A stretch of 64,000 nucleotides of DNA from Clostridium thermosuccinogenes (GCF_002896855.1 NZ_CP021850.1:3993665-4057664), one strand, 5' to 3'; shown: positions 9,483 through 18,494, counted from the first letter of the stretch. Numbers and translations are program-made. The notes: generated by a model not told the origin, from the letters alone.

Positions 9483-10051
9483 AAAACCTCCTCCTCCCTA
9501 ATGCTTGATAATTTTTCCCTCAGCATAAGCCTTGCGCGATAGAGCCTGTTTTTTACGATAGTCATGGGTTCATTGAGAACCTTAGTAATCTCCTCATAGG
9601 AAAGCCCATTCTGATGGAAAAGTATAATCGGAACACGATACTTTTCAGGAAGCTCTTCAATCGCTTTCCGTATTTGCCTGCTTCGCTCATTTTTTATATA
9701 ATTGGCTTCAGGTGTATCAGTGCTGCTGGAAGTGTCCCCTATTTCCTCAATAGGTACCGAATTTATCTTTTTCTTCCGCAGCATATCCAGGCATAAGTTT
9801 GTAGCAATCCTGACCGACCAGGTGGAAAACTTATACTCAGGATTATACCGACCGAGGGACTTATAAATCCTTATAAATACTTCTTGAGCTATATCGTTTA
9901 CTTCCTGCTTGTCAGGCATCATATTATAAACAACACTATATATCAATTTTTTATACCTGGCAATGATTTCCGAAAAGGCATCGCTATCACCTGAAAGACA
10001 TTGCTGCACCAGCTCAAGATCGGACACTTCCAATTGCCTGTTCACCTCCAT
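9479..10051 (-). CDS. ECF (RpoE-type) RNA polymerase sigma factor
   Basis: A 190-residue extracytoplasmic-function sigma factor. Region 2 spans about residues 24-95, with DIAQEVFIRIYKSL and FSTWSVRIATNLCLDMLR; region 4 spans about 130-185, with LPEKYRVPIILFH, LSYEEI and KNRLYRARLMLREKL. It should bind core polymerase and direct it to envelope-stress promoters, including probably its own. It is coupled to the anti-sigma gene downstream by a 4-bp overlap. I could not identify an ECF-type promoter upstream. Confidence 0.9.
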   Translation of the reverse strand: MEVNRQLEVSDLELVQQCLSGDSDAFSEIIARYKKLIYSVVYNMMPDKQEVNDIAQEVFIRIYKSLGRYNPEYKFSTWSVRIATNLCLDMLRKKKINSVPIEEIGDTSSSTDTPEANYIKNERSRQIRKAIEELPEKYRVPIILFHQNGLSYEEITKVLNEPMTIVKNRLYRARLMLREKLSSIREEEVL

Positions 10052-10173
10052 CCCAGTTCACTTACATTACATATTTATTTTACTTTAAAATCAGAAATAT
10101 GTCTGAAAATTACGCGAATTAAACCGGGATATAAAGGTGACATATGGTTCCCTCCAGCAGAAATGAGGTCTTC

Positions 10174-10201
10174 TTGACTCTTTGTAAAAACTTGTTAGAA
10201 T
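10174..10201 (+). promoter_or_regulatory. Sigma-A type promoter for the DUF192 gene
   Basis: TTGACT (10174-10179), a 16-bp spacer, then TAGAAT (10196-10201) gives five of six matches in both boxes. It lies directly before an AGGAGGT ribosome binding site and the DUF192 start at 10219, leaving a very short leader. Confidence 0.6.
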
Positions 10202-10218
10202 CAGATTAGGAGGTAAAA

Positions 10219-10560
10219 ATGAAAATAATAAATGCCACAAAACAGCAGGTGATATGCACCGAAATCAGTATCGCTGATACTTTTATAAGACGCTTTTTGG
10301 GATTGATGGGCAAAAAGGAGATACCCCCCGGAAAAGGGTTAATTATCACTCCGTGCAATTCCATCCACACGTTTTTCATGCGGATGCCTCTGGATATCAT
10401 CTTTATTGACAAAAACAATATTGCGCTTCATGTTATTGAGAATCTTCAGCCCTGGAGAATATCCCCCGTCATCCTCAATGCCCGCAGTGTCATAGAGGTG
10501 CCTTCCGGAACAGTCAAGAAAACAGGAACAACCCAGGGCGACAGGCTGGAAATAGTCTAA
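10219..10560 (+). CDS. DUF192 family protein
   Basis: A 113-residue protein covering a whole DUF192 domain: RRFLGLMGK, then ITPCNSIHTFFMRMPLDIIF and the closing ARSVIEVPSGT. The fold is known but no reaction is established for the family. It is the only plus-strand gene in this flank, read from its own promoter and diverging from the ECF sigma gene. Its end overlaps the end of rimI on the opposite strand by 4 bp. Confidence 0.85.
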   Translation: MKIINATKQQVICTEISIADTFIRRFLGLMGKKEIPPGKGLIITPCNSIHTFFMRMPLDIIFIDKNNIALHVIENLQPWRISPVILNARSVIEVPSGTVKKTGTTQGDRLEIV

Positions 10561-11006
10561 AGGTCATTTTTCCATAATATCAGGGCATCCTCTCCATTAT
10601 CGGAGTAGTATCCCTTCCTTATTCCTTCCACCGTAAATCCATACTTGAAATACAGCCTTTGGGCGTTAATGTTTCCTTTCCGCACCTCAAGAGTCATGCT
10701 GGTAATGCCTTCTTTTTTGGCCATATCGATCAGCGTTTCCATAAGAAGGCTCCCTATGCCTGCATTTCTGAACTCCGGGTGCACTGCTATATTGGTGATG
10801 TGAGCTTCGTCAAGCACTTTCCACATTCCGGCATATCCCACAGCTCTTCCACCAACTTTTGCGGCAATATATACCGCAAACTTGTTGTTTTTTATCTCCT
10901 CGAGAAACGCATTCCTGGACCAAGGAACACTGAAGCTAAGGTTTTCTACTATCATGATGTCATCGATGAGTTCTTCGGTCATTTTAACTATCTCTACTTC
11001 CATCAT
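10557..11006 (-). CDS. rimI: Ribosomal protein alanine N-acetyltransferase (GNAT)
   Basis: A 149-residue GNAT acetyltransferase of the RimI type, which acetylates the N-terminal Ala of ribosomal protein S18 in E. coli. The acetyl-CoA loop is in VHPEFRNAGIGSLLMETL (about residues 77-94), and RLYFKYGFTVEGIRKGYY matches the RimI C-terminus. Its start codon overlaps the tsaB stop (ATGA), giving the common tsaE-tsaB-rimI order. A second in-frame ATG directly after the first is an equally good start. Confidence 0.9.
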   Translation of the reverse strand: MMEVEIVKMTEELIDDIMIVENLSFSVPWSRNAFLEEIKNNKFAVYIAAKVGGRAVGYAGMWKVLDEAHITNIAVHPEFRNAGIGSLLMETLIDMAKKEGITSMTLEVRKGNINAQRLYFKYGFTVEGIRKGYYSDNGEDALILWKNDL

Positions 11007-11725
11007 ACCTTCGACCCTTCCGCACTGCCTGTTCTCTTTTCATATTCCCTCTCGGCCTGGGATTTTCTTAAATAAAAGGGTACCATGTCAAAGCAGCTTT
11101 CGGTCAATCCCTCCGATGCTTTTATGAGAGCCGCCTGGGCTACGGAAGATGCTTTCTGCAGGAGCATACCGACAGGAGCCACCTCACAGTTTCCGTTTAA
11201 TTCGCTGCTGAAAAAGTTCCTGTAAAGCAGGGCAGCATCTCCGTTAAACATCACTCTCCTGTTTTTTTGCTTGATAATTCCTACAAGCTCCTCCACAGGT
11301 ATGCCCATATATTCCGTAAGCCTTTCAAGCCTGCCCTTTTCCCATGAATACAGAGCTGTATAGACCTGCCGGTTTCTCGCATCCATCACAGGGCATATCA
11401 ATACCTCCGGCACCGGTATATTATATGCCAGAGCATCCAGCGTTGGCACACTGACAACGGGCTTATTTGCCGCATATGCCATTGCTTTTATAGTGGTGAC
11501 ACCAATCCGGAGACCGGTAAACGAACCCGGCCCGCTGGAAGCCGCATACAAATCTATATCGCCCGGCTTAAGCTCCAGGCTGTCCAATACTTCTTTTATC
11601 ATGGGCATGAGCTTTTGGGAATGGGTCTTTTTCTGATTTATAATATATTCCCCCAAAAGCCGGGACTCCTCCATAACTGCCACAGCAGCCACTTCAGCTG
11701 ATGTATCCACTGCCAGTACTTTCAC
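11003..11725 (-). CDS. tsaB: tRNA threonylcarbamoyladenosine biosynthesis protein TsaB
   Basis: A 240-residue TsaB, the inactive TsaD paralogue that scaffolds the TsaBDE complex making t6A37 on ANN-decoding tRNAs. The N-terminus MKVLAVDTSAEVAAVAV and the AASSGPGSFTGLRIGV stretch (about 62-77) are diagnostic. It lies between tsaE and rimI on the same strand. tsaD is not next to it here. Confidence 0.95.
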   Translation of the reverse strand: MKVLAVDTSAEVAAVAVMEESRLLGEYIINQKKTHSQKLMPMIKEVLDSLELKPGDIDLYAASSGPGSFTGLRIGVTTIKAMAYAANKPVVSVPTLDALAYNIPVPEVLICPVMDARNRQVYTALYSWEKGRLERLTEYMGIPVEELVGIIKQKNRRVMFNGDAALLYRNFFSSELNGNCEVAPVGMLLQKASSVAQAALIKASEGLTESCFDMVPFYLRKSQAEREYEKRTGSAEGSKV

Positions 11726-11790
11726 AATGATCTTCCCTTCCGTCTAAACGGGCGGCAATCCCTTGCCGCCTATATTTCCAATTTGTACTT

Positions 11791-12252
11791 TTATATTTCC
11801 AGTTTGCTCTCGTATCCTTCAAAATCTTCTCCGATAAACTCCACTCGGATGAGCCTAGCATTGAGATCCTCCGGAGTCTTTCTTATCTCAACCCTCACAT
11901 GCCTGGGAGGAATAATTTCCGATATCAGGTCGGACCATTCGATCACCACAATGCCATCACCGTTTAAATACTCCTCAAAACCTATCTCATACATTTCCTC
12001 AGGATCGGCAATCCTGTAGACATCAAAATGGTAAAGAGGTTTGAATCCATGATATTCATTAACTATAGTAAAGGTAGGACTGGTGATATATCCCTCCACC
12101 CCCAGGGCTTCAGCTATGCCTTTTGTAAATGCTGTTTTCCCCGCACCGAGATCACCATTCAGGCAAACAATATCACCAGGCTTTAAAATTCCTCCCAGCT
12201 TTCTGCCTAATTCAGCAGTTTCCCTCTCCGTCAAAGTTTTGAATTCCTTCAT
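11791..12252 (-). CDS. tsaE: tRNA threonylcarbamoyladenosine biosynthesis ATPase TsaE
   Basis: A 153-residue TsaE, the P-loop ATPase that drives turnover of the t6A synthase complex. Walker A is GDLGAGKTAFTKG near residues 34-46; SPTFTIVNEY (about 58-67) and YHFDVYRI follow as in the family. It is encoded 65 bp upstream of tsaB. Normal length. Confidence 0.95.
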   Translation of the reverse strand: MKEFKTLTERETAELGRKLGGILKPGDIVCLNGDLGAGKTAFTKGIAEALGVEGYITSPTFTIVNEYHGFKPLYHFDVYRIADPEEMYEIGFEEYLNGDGIVVIEWSDLISEIIPPRHVRVEIRKTPEDLNARLIRVEFIGEDFEGYESKLEI

Positions 12253-12278
12253 TTTCGCTCCTTCTATCCCATACTGCG

Positions 12279-13463
12279 CTATCTCTGGTATACGATTTTG
12301 CCATTGATTATCGTGGTAACCACATGTGTCCTAAGTTCAAAGGGATGTCCGTCAAATATGGCTATATCTGCATCCTTCCCAGGTTCAAGGCTTCCAACCC
12401 TATCAGCAATACCTGTTATCTTTGCTGCATTAATGGTTATGGCTTTCAAAGCTTCCTCCTCATCCATGCCCTCTCTGGACGCCAAAGCAGCGCACAGGCA
12501 TAAATGCTGCACCGGCACACAAGGATGATCCGTCATTATGGCAACCGGAATTCCTGCTTTTGAAAGAATGCCTGGTGCTTTGAGGCTCTGGTTGCGCAGC
12601 TCTATTTTGGACCTGTCCGTAAGCAGAGGCCCGACGATGGCCGATACCCCTTCCTCCATCAGGATGTCGGTTATTAAATGTCCTTCAGTGCAGTGCTCTA
12701 TCGATAATTTTACTCCGAACTCTTTGGCAATCCTTATAGCTGTCAGTATATCGTCCGCCCTGTGAGCATGCGCTTTTAAAGGAACTTCTCCATCCAGGAC
12801 CTTTTTGAGAACTTCCATCTTTATATCAAACTCAGGCTTATCATAATTTTCCTTGTCGTTCTCATAATCTTCCAGCTGCTTCTTGTATTCCCGGGCTTTC
12901 ATGAGATTTTCCCTGAGGATGGCTGCAATAGCCATTCTGGTTATCGGAGTCTGGCGCTTTTCATTATATACTGTTTTAGGGTTTTCTCCGAAAGCCACCT
13001 TGACAGCCACAGGGTCTTTCAGGATCATCTCTTCCACGCGCCTGCCATATGTTTTCAGAGCTGCAAACTGACCTCCGATTACATTGGCACTGCCTGGTCC
13101 GGTTACAACAGTGGTAACACCGCTTTCCCTGGCTTCCACAAATGCCCTGTCGGCATAATATACTCCGTCAATTGCCCGAAGCTGAGGCGTTACAGGATCG
13201 GTTGATTCATTGCCGTCATCGCCTTCAAATCCCACTGCATCTTCCCACATGCCCACATGGCAATGGGCGTCGATCAGCCCTGGCAGGACATATTTCCCCT
13301 CGGCATCTATCACCTCAGTATTTTCCTTATCTTTCAACAAATCCTCAATCTCTTTATAATCTCCGGTAACCTTGATTATTTTTCCCTCGTCGATTAAAAC
13401 ATATCCGTTATCGTAGCTGATTCCAGCCATGGTCAGCACTTTTCCGTTTTTTACAAGTAACAT
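12279..13463 (-). CDS. Amidohydrolase (imidazolonepropionase-like)
   Basis: A 394-residue metal-dependent amidohydrolase. The start chosen gives MLLVKNGKVLTMAG, the normal beginning of the family, and follows an AGGGGG ribosome binding site; an upstream ATG only adds 18 AT-rich codons. Metal site: PGLIDAHCHVG near residue 60, further His at KAHAHRADD and IEHCTEGH, and MTDHP as the conserved Asp. The C-terminus (GSLEPGKDADIAIFDGHPFE) is canonical. Substrate not predictable; related proteins act on cyclic amides or dipeptides. It lies directly behind a possible leader RNA with its own terminator, so expression may be attenuated. Confidence 0.85.
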   Translation of the reverse strand: MLLVKNGKVLTMAGISYDNGYVLIDEGKIIKVTGDYKEIEDLLKDKENTEVIDAEGKYVLPGLIDAHCHVGMWEDAVGFEGDDGNESTDPVTPQLRAIDGVYYADRAFVEARESGVTTVVTGPGSANVIGGQFAALKTYGRRVEEMILKDPVAVKVAFGENPKTVYNEKRQTPITRMAIAAILRENLMKAREYKKQLEDYENDKENYDKPEFDIKMEVLKKVLDGEVPLKAHAHRADDILTAIRIAKEFGVKLSIEHCTEGHLITDILMEEGVSAIVGPLLTDRSKIELRNQSLKAPGILSKAGIPVAIMTDHPCVPVQHLCLCAALASREGMDEEEALKAITINAAKITGIADRVGSLEPGKDADIAIFDGHPFELRTHVVTTIINGKIVYQR

Positions 13464-13499
13464 AATGACCCCCTGAATACTGTTAGTATAATTAAAACT

Positions 13500-13727
13500 T
13501 ATAAAATAAAAGAGCACCTTTCAAGCGCTCTGAAAATACTCTGTTCTTTTGAGCGTTAAGCATAGGTTAAACGCTTCTGTCCAACTTAATATCAACGGAG
13601 GCGTATCAACGGTGGTGGTTTCTTGCCATCGCATCTCGCTATTTCCAAAAGGCAGATGATTTGCCCATCGCCTGCCGCCAAACAATCGGTACTGCCTTCT
13701 GTATGGCAGGAGACCCTTTTTAACTCG
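13500..13727 (-). ncRNA. Probable structured leader or small RNA of unknown family
   Basis: A minus-strand transcript of about 230 nt is predicted between a good promoter (-10 at 13734-13739) and an intrinsic terminator (AGAGCGC..GTGCTCT hairpin at 13511-13531 followed by TTTATTTTAT). In between are three local hairpins: 13692-13709 (CTGCC/GGCAG), 13651-13676 (GGCAGATG pairing with CATC..TGCC around a bulge) and 13552-13575 (AGCGTT/AACGCT). No reading frame is convincing. The terminator stands 37 bp before the amidohydrolase start, the layout of a riboswitch-type attenuator. I do not recognise any riboswitch, 6S or T-box consensus. Confidence 0.5.
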
Positions 13728-13733
13728 TAATAA

Positions 13734-13761
13734 ATTATATCATAGGATTGGAAAAAATCAA
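13734..13761 (-). promoter_or_regulatory. Promoter of the leader RNA
   Basis: On the minus strand TTGATT (13756-13761), a 16-bp spacer and a perfect TATAAT (13734-13739) form a strong vegetative promoter. The predicted start near 13727 begins the structured RNA that ends before the amidohydrolase gene. Confidence 0.65.
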
Positions 13762-13904
13762 AACAAAAAGTCCCGGTTGCCCACCAGTATGTGACAAGCT
13801 CTGATAACAGCATCATGAAGGAATTATTGCGAAAAATGAAATTTCCATAAGCTATGAGAATTTCATAAGCTATATTGTAATATTGCAAATGCAGTTTTTC
13901 GCAT

Positions 13905-13938
13905 GAAAAAACGCCGGATTGCTTCCAACCCGACGCTT
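13905..13938 (-). terminator. Stranded native terminator of rpsI
   Basis: On the minus strand a hairpin (AAAGCGTCGG pairing with CCGGCGTTTT, one wobble and one mismatch, 12-base loop) is followed by six T. No minus-strand gene lies directly upstream of it now. If the island and one AAAGA copy are removed, it falls about 60 bp downstream of the rpsI stop codon, exactly where that operon needs a terminator. So it marks the pre-insertion chromosome. Confidence 0.75.
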
Positions 13939-13992
13939 TGTTTCTCTGATAAGTAAACCTGCAATTTTGAACCGGCTTGCAGATAAATCGAC

Positions 13993-13997
13993 AAAGA
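13993..13997. repeat. Left target-site duplication AAAGA
   Basis: The five bases AAAGA directly before the TGTG terminus of the island are repeated directly after its AACA terminus at 59759-59763. Five-base duplications are the rule for Tn7-like transposition, so the pair fixes both boundaries. Confidence 0.85.
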
Positions 13998-14452
13998 TGT
14001 GTAGTTACAAATAAGTTTGCTCACGTAGTTACAAAGTTTGCTCGTGATGAAATGTAGTTGTTGCAATGCTTCTCGCCCATAAGTTACTTTGAGAGACAAA
14101 GTTTGCTCTCGGGTTTTATTACCTTAAAAAATATAAAAAAAGATATAAAAAATGAGAAAATTACAAGCGAGTTTGCTCGTGAGCAGTGAAGAATGACAAA
14201 GTTTGCTCGTGGAAGGTAATGAGTATTCATACGCAGGGTATAACCTACGGGAGGAAATATCGAAACCACCTACACATACGAATTATACAGGCTTACGAGG
14301 GATTACAACTGCGTCCGTTTAGCATATTTTTATTTATTTCTATATCTATTTTTGAACACAAAAAAACCGCCAAAGGTTTTTATACCTATGACGGTTTTGT
14401 AAACTCGCAAACAAACTTTGTAAGTTTGAACAAACTCGAGTGTAAATAAACA
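13998..14452. repeat. Left-end copy of the 455-bp terminal repeat
   Basis: Identical, as far as read by eye, to 59304-59758 in the same orientation. TnsB-type sites built on ACAAAGTTTGCTCGTG occur on the plus strand at 14006-14025, 14029-14046, 14095-14110, 14161-14181 and 14195-14212. Related sites occur on the minus strand at 14404-14424 and 14431-14444. The unit therefore looks like a miniature transposon with its own left and right end. Its inner edge (14452) is followed by AAGAA, not by a matching AAAGA, so this copy alone does not show a target duplication. Confidence 0.85.
14359..14398 (-). terminator. Terminator inside the left terminal repeat
   Basis: On the minus strand a stem of about 15 bp with two mismatches (AAAACCGTCATAGGT pairing with ACCTTTGGCGGTTTT) is followed by a T-run. 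In this copy it lies downstream of the subtilase gene and can end that operon before the transposon end. Confidence 0.7.
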
Positions 14453-14540
14453 AAGAACATTTAATTGCATTATCAAAAGATATCATTATTCAGAAGAAGT
14501 ACACTTAAAAATGATAATAACTTTTAATTGATGATTGCAT

Positions 14541-17141
14541 TTATACCCTAATCCTTGTAGTAATAGTCTGTTCTATTCTTTCTTTTATTTTATTATATAT
14601 TCTTAATTCTTCATCTTCACTCTCCAAAACTACAACTACAGCATATTTTTGAGGTTGATTTGACCAATTCATTTTTGAGTTTACCACTAAATATAAATTA
14701 TCATTATTATTAAAATTTATATCTCTAGAAAATTCATAAACAGATTTTTGTAGTGTGCCTGCACTTCTTAAATTAGAACCAGGTTCTAAAGAACACACAT
14801 ATTTATCATCTATTAAAAACGGTTCATCTTTACCCTTTTGCGATTCATATGCTTTTATTACCTCATCTATACTTACACCTTTTATAAGCCTATATTCCAT
14901 TGAAACCCCTATATAATCCAATCTTGTATTTCTAACTGGAGGATTAAATGCAAGAGATATAATTACCCTCTTCCTACCCGCTGCTTGTCTAAATTCTTTT
15001 GGTAATGGAATTTCAAATATATGCATATTATCAGGTTTTATCTTTTCATCATCGGATTTCATATCCGCTATAAGCACTACCCTATTCTCAAATGAATCTA
15101 AACATTTATCAATATTAGGGTATCCATAACCAACACTATAATATAAAACCTTATTAAAATTATTTCTGTTTTGGTGCAGAAACTCTTTTCCCAATTCATT
15201 TTCACTATTTACTACATTTTGGACTTGTTGTATTATTTCTTCTGGAATAGCCGCAGAACTTGCTACTATACACCTCAATAGATTATTAGATGCATCTGGA
15301 TACCTATTTAAAATGCGGCCAAGTATATGAGAAATATATGGTGCAGCATAACTTGTCCCAATATTCCAAGTAAATAATCCTTCATTATCATTGTTAAACA
15401 ACAATTTGGATATTCCTACATTTTTAGTAGGTTCATATCTATCAGAGAAATAAATTTCTACTCCCCTATCACCACCATAAGCAATAAAATCTGGCTTGAT
15501 TGCATTCATAACTCCAGGGCCTATCCGGGTTATGCTTGATATTTCGTTTTTTCTAGTAATATTTAATTTAGTTAGTCTTTCAGGCGAGTTAATAATTTCA
15601 TCGGATATTGAAATTGCACCTACAGTTATTGAACTAGCAGAATTTGCTGGTTCAATTAGTTTGCATTCTTTCATTTTATAAAAATAGTTCGGATAAGTTT
15701 CTTTTATATTTTTGTAATCATCATATAATTCATATGTAAAATTTCCAGTTGATACAACAAAAACAATATCGTATTTATTTTGTAACTCGTCTAAAACACA
15801 AGCCCAAGCCTTTGGTTTACCACCATTAAAAATATATTTACTATCTCCTTGTGATAAATTATATATTCTACAACCATACCCATTATAGAAATATTCTACT
15901 ATATCTTTCATCTGATTAGGAATTAGTTTTTCATAGAAATTCGTATATTTACTGTATGTCATCTTAAGATAAGGGTGTTGCTCTTTTTGAAAATATGATA
16001 GTAATTCTTCAAAGGTAATTTCTTTATCACAAAATAACAATATTGCATCATTTATATTTGGAGATAAATCTCCTAATTCACTTTTTATTTCCTTAATCCA
16101 TAAATCTAATGTGTCTTTATATCCGCCATCATGTATCTTCGCATTGAAGAGAAAAATTTCTGGAACAAAATCATCATTATATTGAAAGTCTCCATATTCA
16201 CAAATTGATGCAACTGCTGTTCCATGTCCGTTATAGTCATTTGAATTGTCTATATAATCATCAGAACAATAAAATGTCTTAGAATCGCCAATTACTCCTC
16301 TAAACAATGGATGTTGCATAAAAATGCCACTATCAATAACACATATAGAACTTGACTTGCCTGGTTTTAAGTTACTAGTGTCAAAGTTTATATCATCTAT
16401 AGACATTTCTTTTACTTCTTTAATCTTTTGATATTGAATATAAAACTTTGGTATATTCTCTACTTTATAAATAAGGGGATGCTCTAATATCTTCTCTAAT
16501 ATATCATTATTTAATTGAACCCTTGCTACTACAACGGATTCCCCAACATAAGTATCACAAGTCCTTGCACCGTTCGCAGATATAAAATTTTTAAACTCTT
16601 CCATTTTCTCTTTAGACTTGTCTACTGTATCAAAAACCCACAAATAACAATCTATGTAGTCTCCATTATTTAAATCTTCTAATATGACATTATCTCCTAC
16701 TCTATCTTCTCTTGACCATCCACTTATACTTTTTATAATAGAGAACAAATCTTCATGTTGTATTTTAGTTTTAGCAATTATTCCTTTTTTGTAATTTTCT
16801 AATGCCTCCTTAAAATTAGCAAGTTTCAAGTCATCTGAGAATAACACTTGTATCTCTTTAGTTTCTTTGTTTATAATTTTAACGCCAAAATATTCTAACT
16901 TATCTTCATCTTTCTCTTGTAAAGTATATCCTGGTTCTAATTCTAATTTCATCACTAAGTAGGGCTGAAATTCAAACTTTTCACTTTTATCCAAAGTGTT
17001 TTTAATTTGAGAATCTAATGCGTTCTTAAGAAAGTCTGCTTGTTCAACATTATACTTTGTAGGCGGTGGAGGCCCATATCCACGTTTCTTTTTTCTTTCC
17101 CTATCTTCAATATTTACCTTAGTAAATCTTATATGATCCAT
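14541..17141 (-). CDS. S8 subtilase, probable defence protease
   Basis: An 866-residue subtilisin-family serine protease without signal peptide, so cytoplasmic. The catalytic triad is complete: Asp270 in ICVIDSGIF, His306 in NGHGTAVAS, Ser597 in GTSYAAP, with the oxyanion Asn near 467 in STGNF. About 250 residues precede the catalytic domain and about 220 follow it; both are unassigned. A large insert (about 340-440) separates the His and oxyanion regions. It is read directly after an AAA ATPase gene with a 37-bp gap. Paired subtilase and AAA genes are common in defence islands and Tn7-like cargo, with the ATPase presumably controlling the protease. The target is unknown. Confidence 0.85.
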   Translation of the reverse strand: MDHIRFTKVNIEDRERKKKRGYGPPPPTKYNVEQADFLKNALDSQIKNTLDKSEKFEFQPYLVMKLELEPGYTLQEKDEDKLEYFGVKIINKETKEIQVLFSDDLKLANFKEALENYKKGIIAKTKIQHEDLFSIIKSISGWSREDRVGDNVILEDLNNGDYIDCYLWVFDTVDKSKEKMEEFKNFISANGARTCDTYVGESVVVARVQLNNDILEKILEHPLIYKVENIPKFYIQYQKIKEVKEMSIDDINFDTSNLKPGKSSSICVIDSGIFMQHPLFRGVIGDSKTFYCSDDYIDNSNDYNGHGTAVASICEYGDFQYNDDFVPEIFLFNAKIHDGGYKDTLDLWIKEIKSELGDLSPNINDAILLFCDKEITFEELLSYFQKEQHPYLKMTYSKYTNFYEKLIPNQMKDIVEYFYNGYGCRIYNLSQGDSKYIFNGGKPKAWACVLDELQNKYDIVFVVSTGNFTYELYDDYKNIKETYPNYFYKMKECKLIEPANSASSITVGAISISDEIINSPERLTKLNITRKNEISSITRIGPGVMNAIKPDFIAYGGDRGVEIYFSDRYEPTKNVGISKLLFNNDNEGLFTWNIGTSYAAPYISHILGRILNRYPDASNNLLRCIVASSAAIPEEIIQQVQNVVNSENELGKEFLHQNRNNFNKVLYYSVGYGYPNIDKCLDSFENRVVLIADMKSDDEKIKPDNMHIFEIPLPKEFRQAAGRKRVIISLAFNPPVRNTRLDYIGVSMEYRLIKGVSIDEVIKAYESQKGKDEPFLIDDKYVCSLEPGSNLRSAGTLQKSVYEFSRDINFNNNDNLYLVVNSKMNWSNQPQKYAVVVVLESEDEELRIYNKIKERIEQTITTRIRV

Positions 17142-17178
17142 TTTTCATCACCCTATTACAACAATTCATAACAATCAA

Positions 17179-18183
17179 TTAACCCATTGATTTTTTTATC
17201 AATTCCCGTCTATCTCTTTCTTTTAGGATTATTTTTTCAAATAATGAATCATTAATTTTGTCCAAACCATCTAATACCATTTTTTTAATAGACTCATAAC
17301 ATATTCTTTCTATATCGGCATATGATAATCCAACTAGATTATTTAAATGACGTTCAATATTCAACTCTTTATGATAATAATTTCTAAGTTTTAATCTAAT
17401 AAATTTCTCAATATCATCCTCTTTAGGCATACCAAAATATATTACTTCATCAAATCTTCTCCAAAGTGCTTTGTCAATTATAGTTTCGTAGTTAGTTGCA
17501 GCAATTACCATAGTGTTCTTAGAAAAATTATCCAATAACTGTAAAAAACTATTTACAACTCTTTTTAGTTCTCCATGTTCTGAATCAATTGATCTACTTT
17601 TACCTATTGAATCAAATTCATCGAAAAATAACACCCATTCTCCTTCTTTGGCAAAATCAAATACCTTTCTTAAATTAGTTGCAGTTTCACCTAAATATGA
17701 TGATATAATACTATCAAATCTAGTATATAACAGCGGTAACTGTAATTCATTTGCTATTGACTCTGCTGTAACAGTTTTGCCGCATCCTGGTGGCCCACAA
17801 AATAAAATCTTAGTTTTTGGGTTTAATTTATATGTTTGAAGTAGTTCTTTTTGCTTAAATTCTAAAATTATATCTTTAATTTTCTCTTTATTATCAGAGG
17901 TGAGAATAATATCATCTAATAAAACTTTAGAAAACTTCATTTCTAGGAGTTGAAAGCCAGTTTCTTTATCTGTGGGCAATTGTCTGTTATTTATATTTCT
18001 GCTTTTATATATTGATAAAGTACAATTATCATCAAACAAAATTCTAGATAATTTGTCAGCAAGCAAGTAATGATTTTTTTTCTTTTCTTCCTCTATAATA
18101 TCGTACGCTACTTTAGAAAACTCAACTTGATTATTTTCCTTAAAAGCCTTAAACAATTTTTCTAGATTTTCTCCTGACGCCAT
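17179..18183 (-). CDS. AAA ATPase partner of the subtilase
   Basis: A 334-residue single-domain AAA+ ATPase. Walker A is FCGPPGCGKT (about 128-137), Walker B is VLFFDEFDSIG (about 184-194), then AATNYE and arginine-finger type WRRFDEVIYF, all typical of the classic AAA/FtsH-spastin-like clade. The N-terminal 110 residues are helical and probably recruit substrate or partner. I chose ATG 18183 (MASGEN) because GGGGTG lies at proper spacing before it; a GTG three codons upstream overlaps that ribosome binding site. It is first of a two-gene operon with the subtilase. Confidence 0.85.
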   Translation of the reverse strand: MASGENLEKLFKAFKENNQVEFSKVAYDIIEEEKKKNHYLLADKLSRILFDDNCTLSIYKSRNINNRQLPTDKETGFQLLEMKFSKVLLDDIILTSDNKEKIKDIILEFKQKELLQTYKLNPKTKILFCGPPGCGKTVTAESIANELQLPLLYTRFDSIISSYLGETATNLRKVFDFAKEGEWVLFFDEFDSIGKSRSIDSEHGELKRVVNSFLQLLDNFSKNTMVIAATNYETIIDKALWRRFDEVIYFGMPKEDDIEKFIRLKLRNYYHKELNIERHLNNLVGLSYADIERICYESIKKMVLDGLDKINDSLFEKIILKERDRRELIKKSMG

Positions 18184-18450
18184 TACTCTCACCCCTTTCT
18201 TAGAAAATATGATTGTTTTTTCTTATGCAGTAATAAAAATAAATAATCTTCAATATCATTATGCCATCTTCTTACAAATATATAACCTAGCATCTACCTT
18301 ATTAAGCAGACATCAGCAGTTTTTCTGAATAAATTAAATATATATTTATTTGTTTATTAATAGGACATCATTTTCAATAAGCACCACTAATATTTAGTAT
18401 CGACTTATCTTTTAAAATATTATATAATACTTGTTTATATTTCGCTACAT

Positions 18451-18482
18451 AAAAATATGCTATGTTTTAAACAATAGCATAC
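18451..18482 (-). terminator. Terminator of the tyrosine recombinase gene
   Basis: A perfect 8-bp stem (TATGCTAT / ATAGCATA) with a 10-base loop, followed on the minus strand by TTTTTATG, lies 13 bp past the recombinase stop. The rest of the 302-bp gap down to the ATPase gene (18193-18494) must hold the ATPase promoter, but no clean promoter pair is seen there. Confidence 0.7.
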
Positions 18483-18494
18483 TTTTATTCTATC

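Noticed and set aside
13592-13888. 98-codon frame behind rpsI's old terminator
   Set aside because: It overlaps the promoter and structured RNA, has no Shine-Dalgarno sequence and no recognisable protein character.
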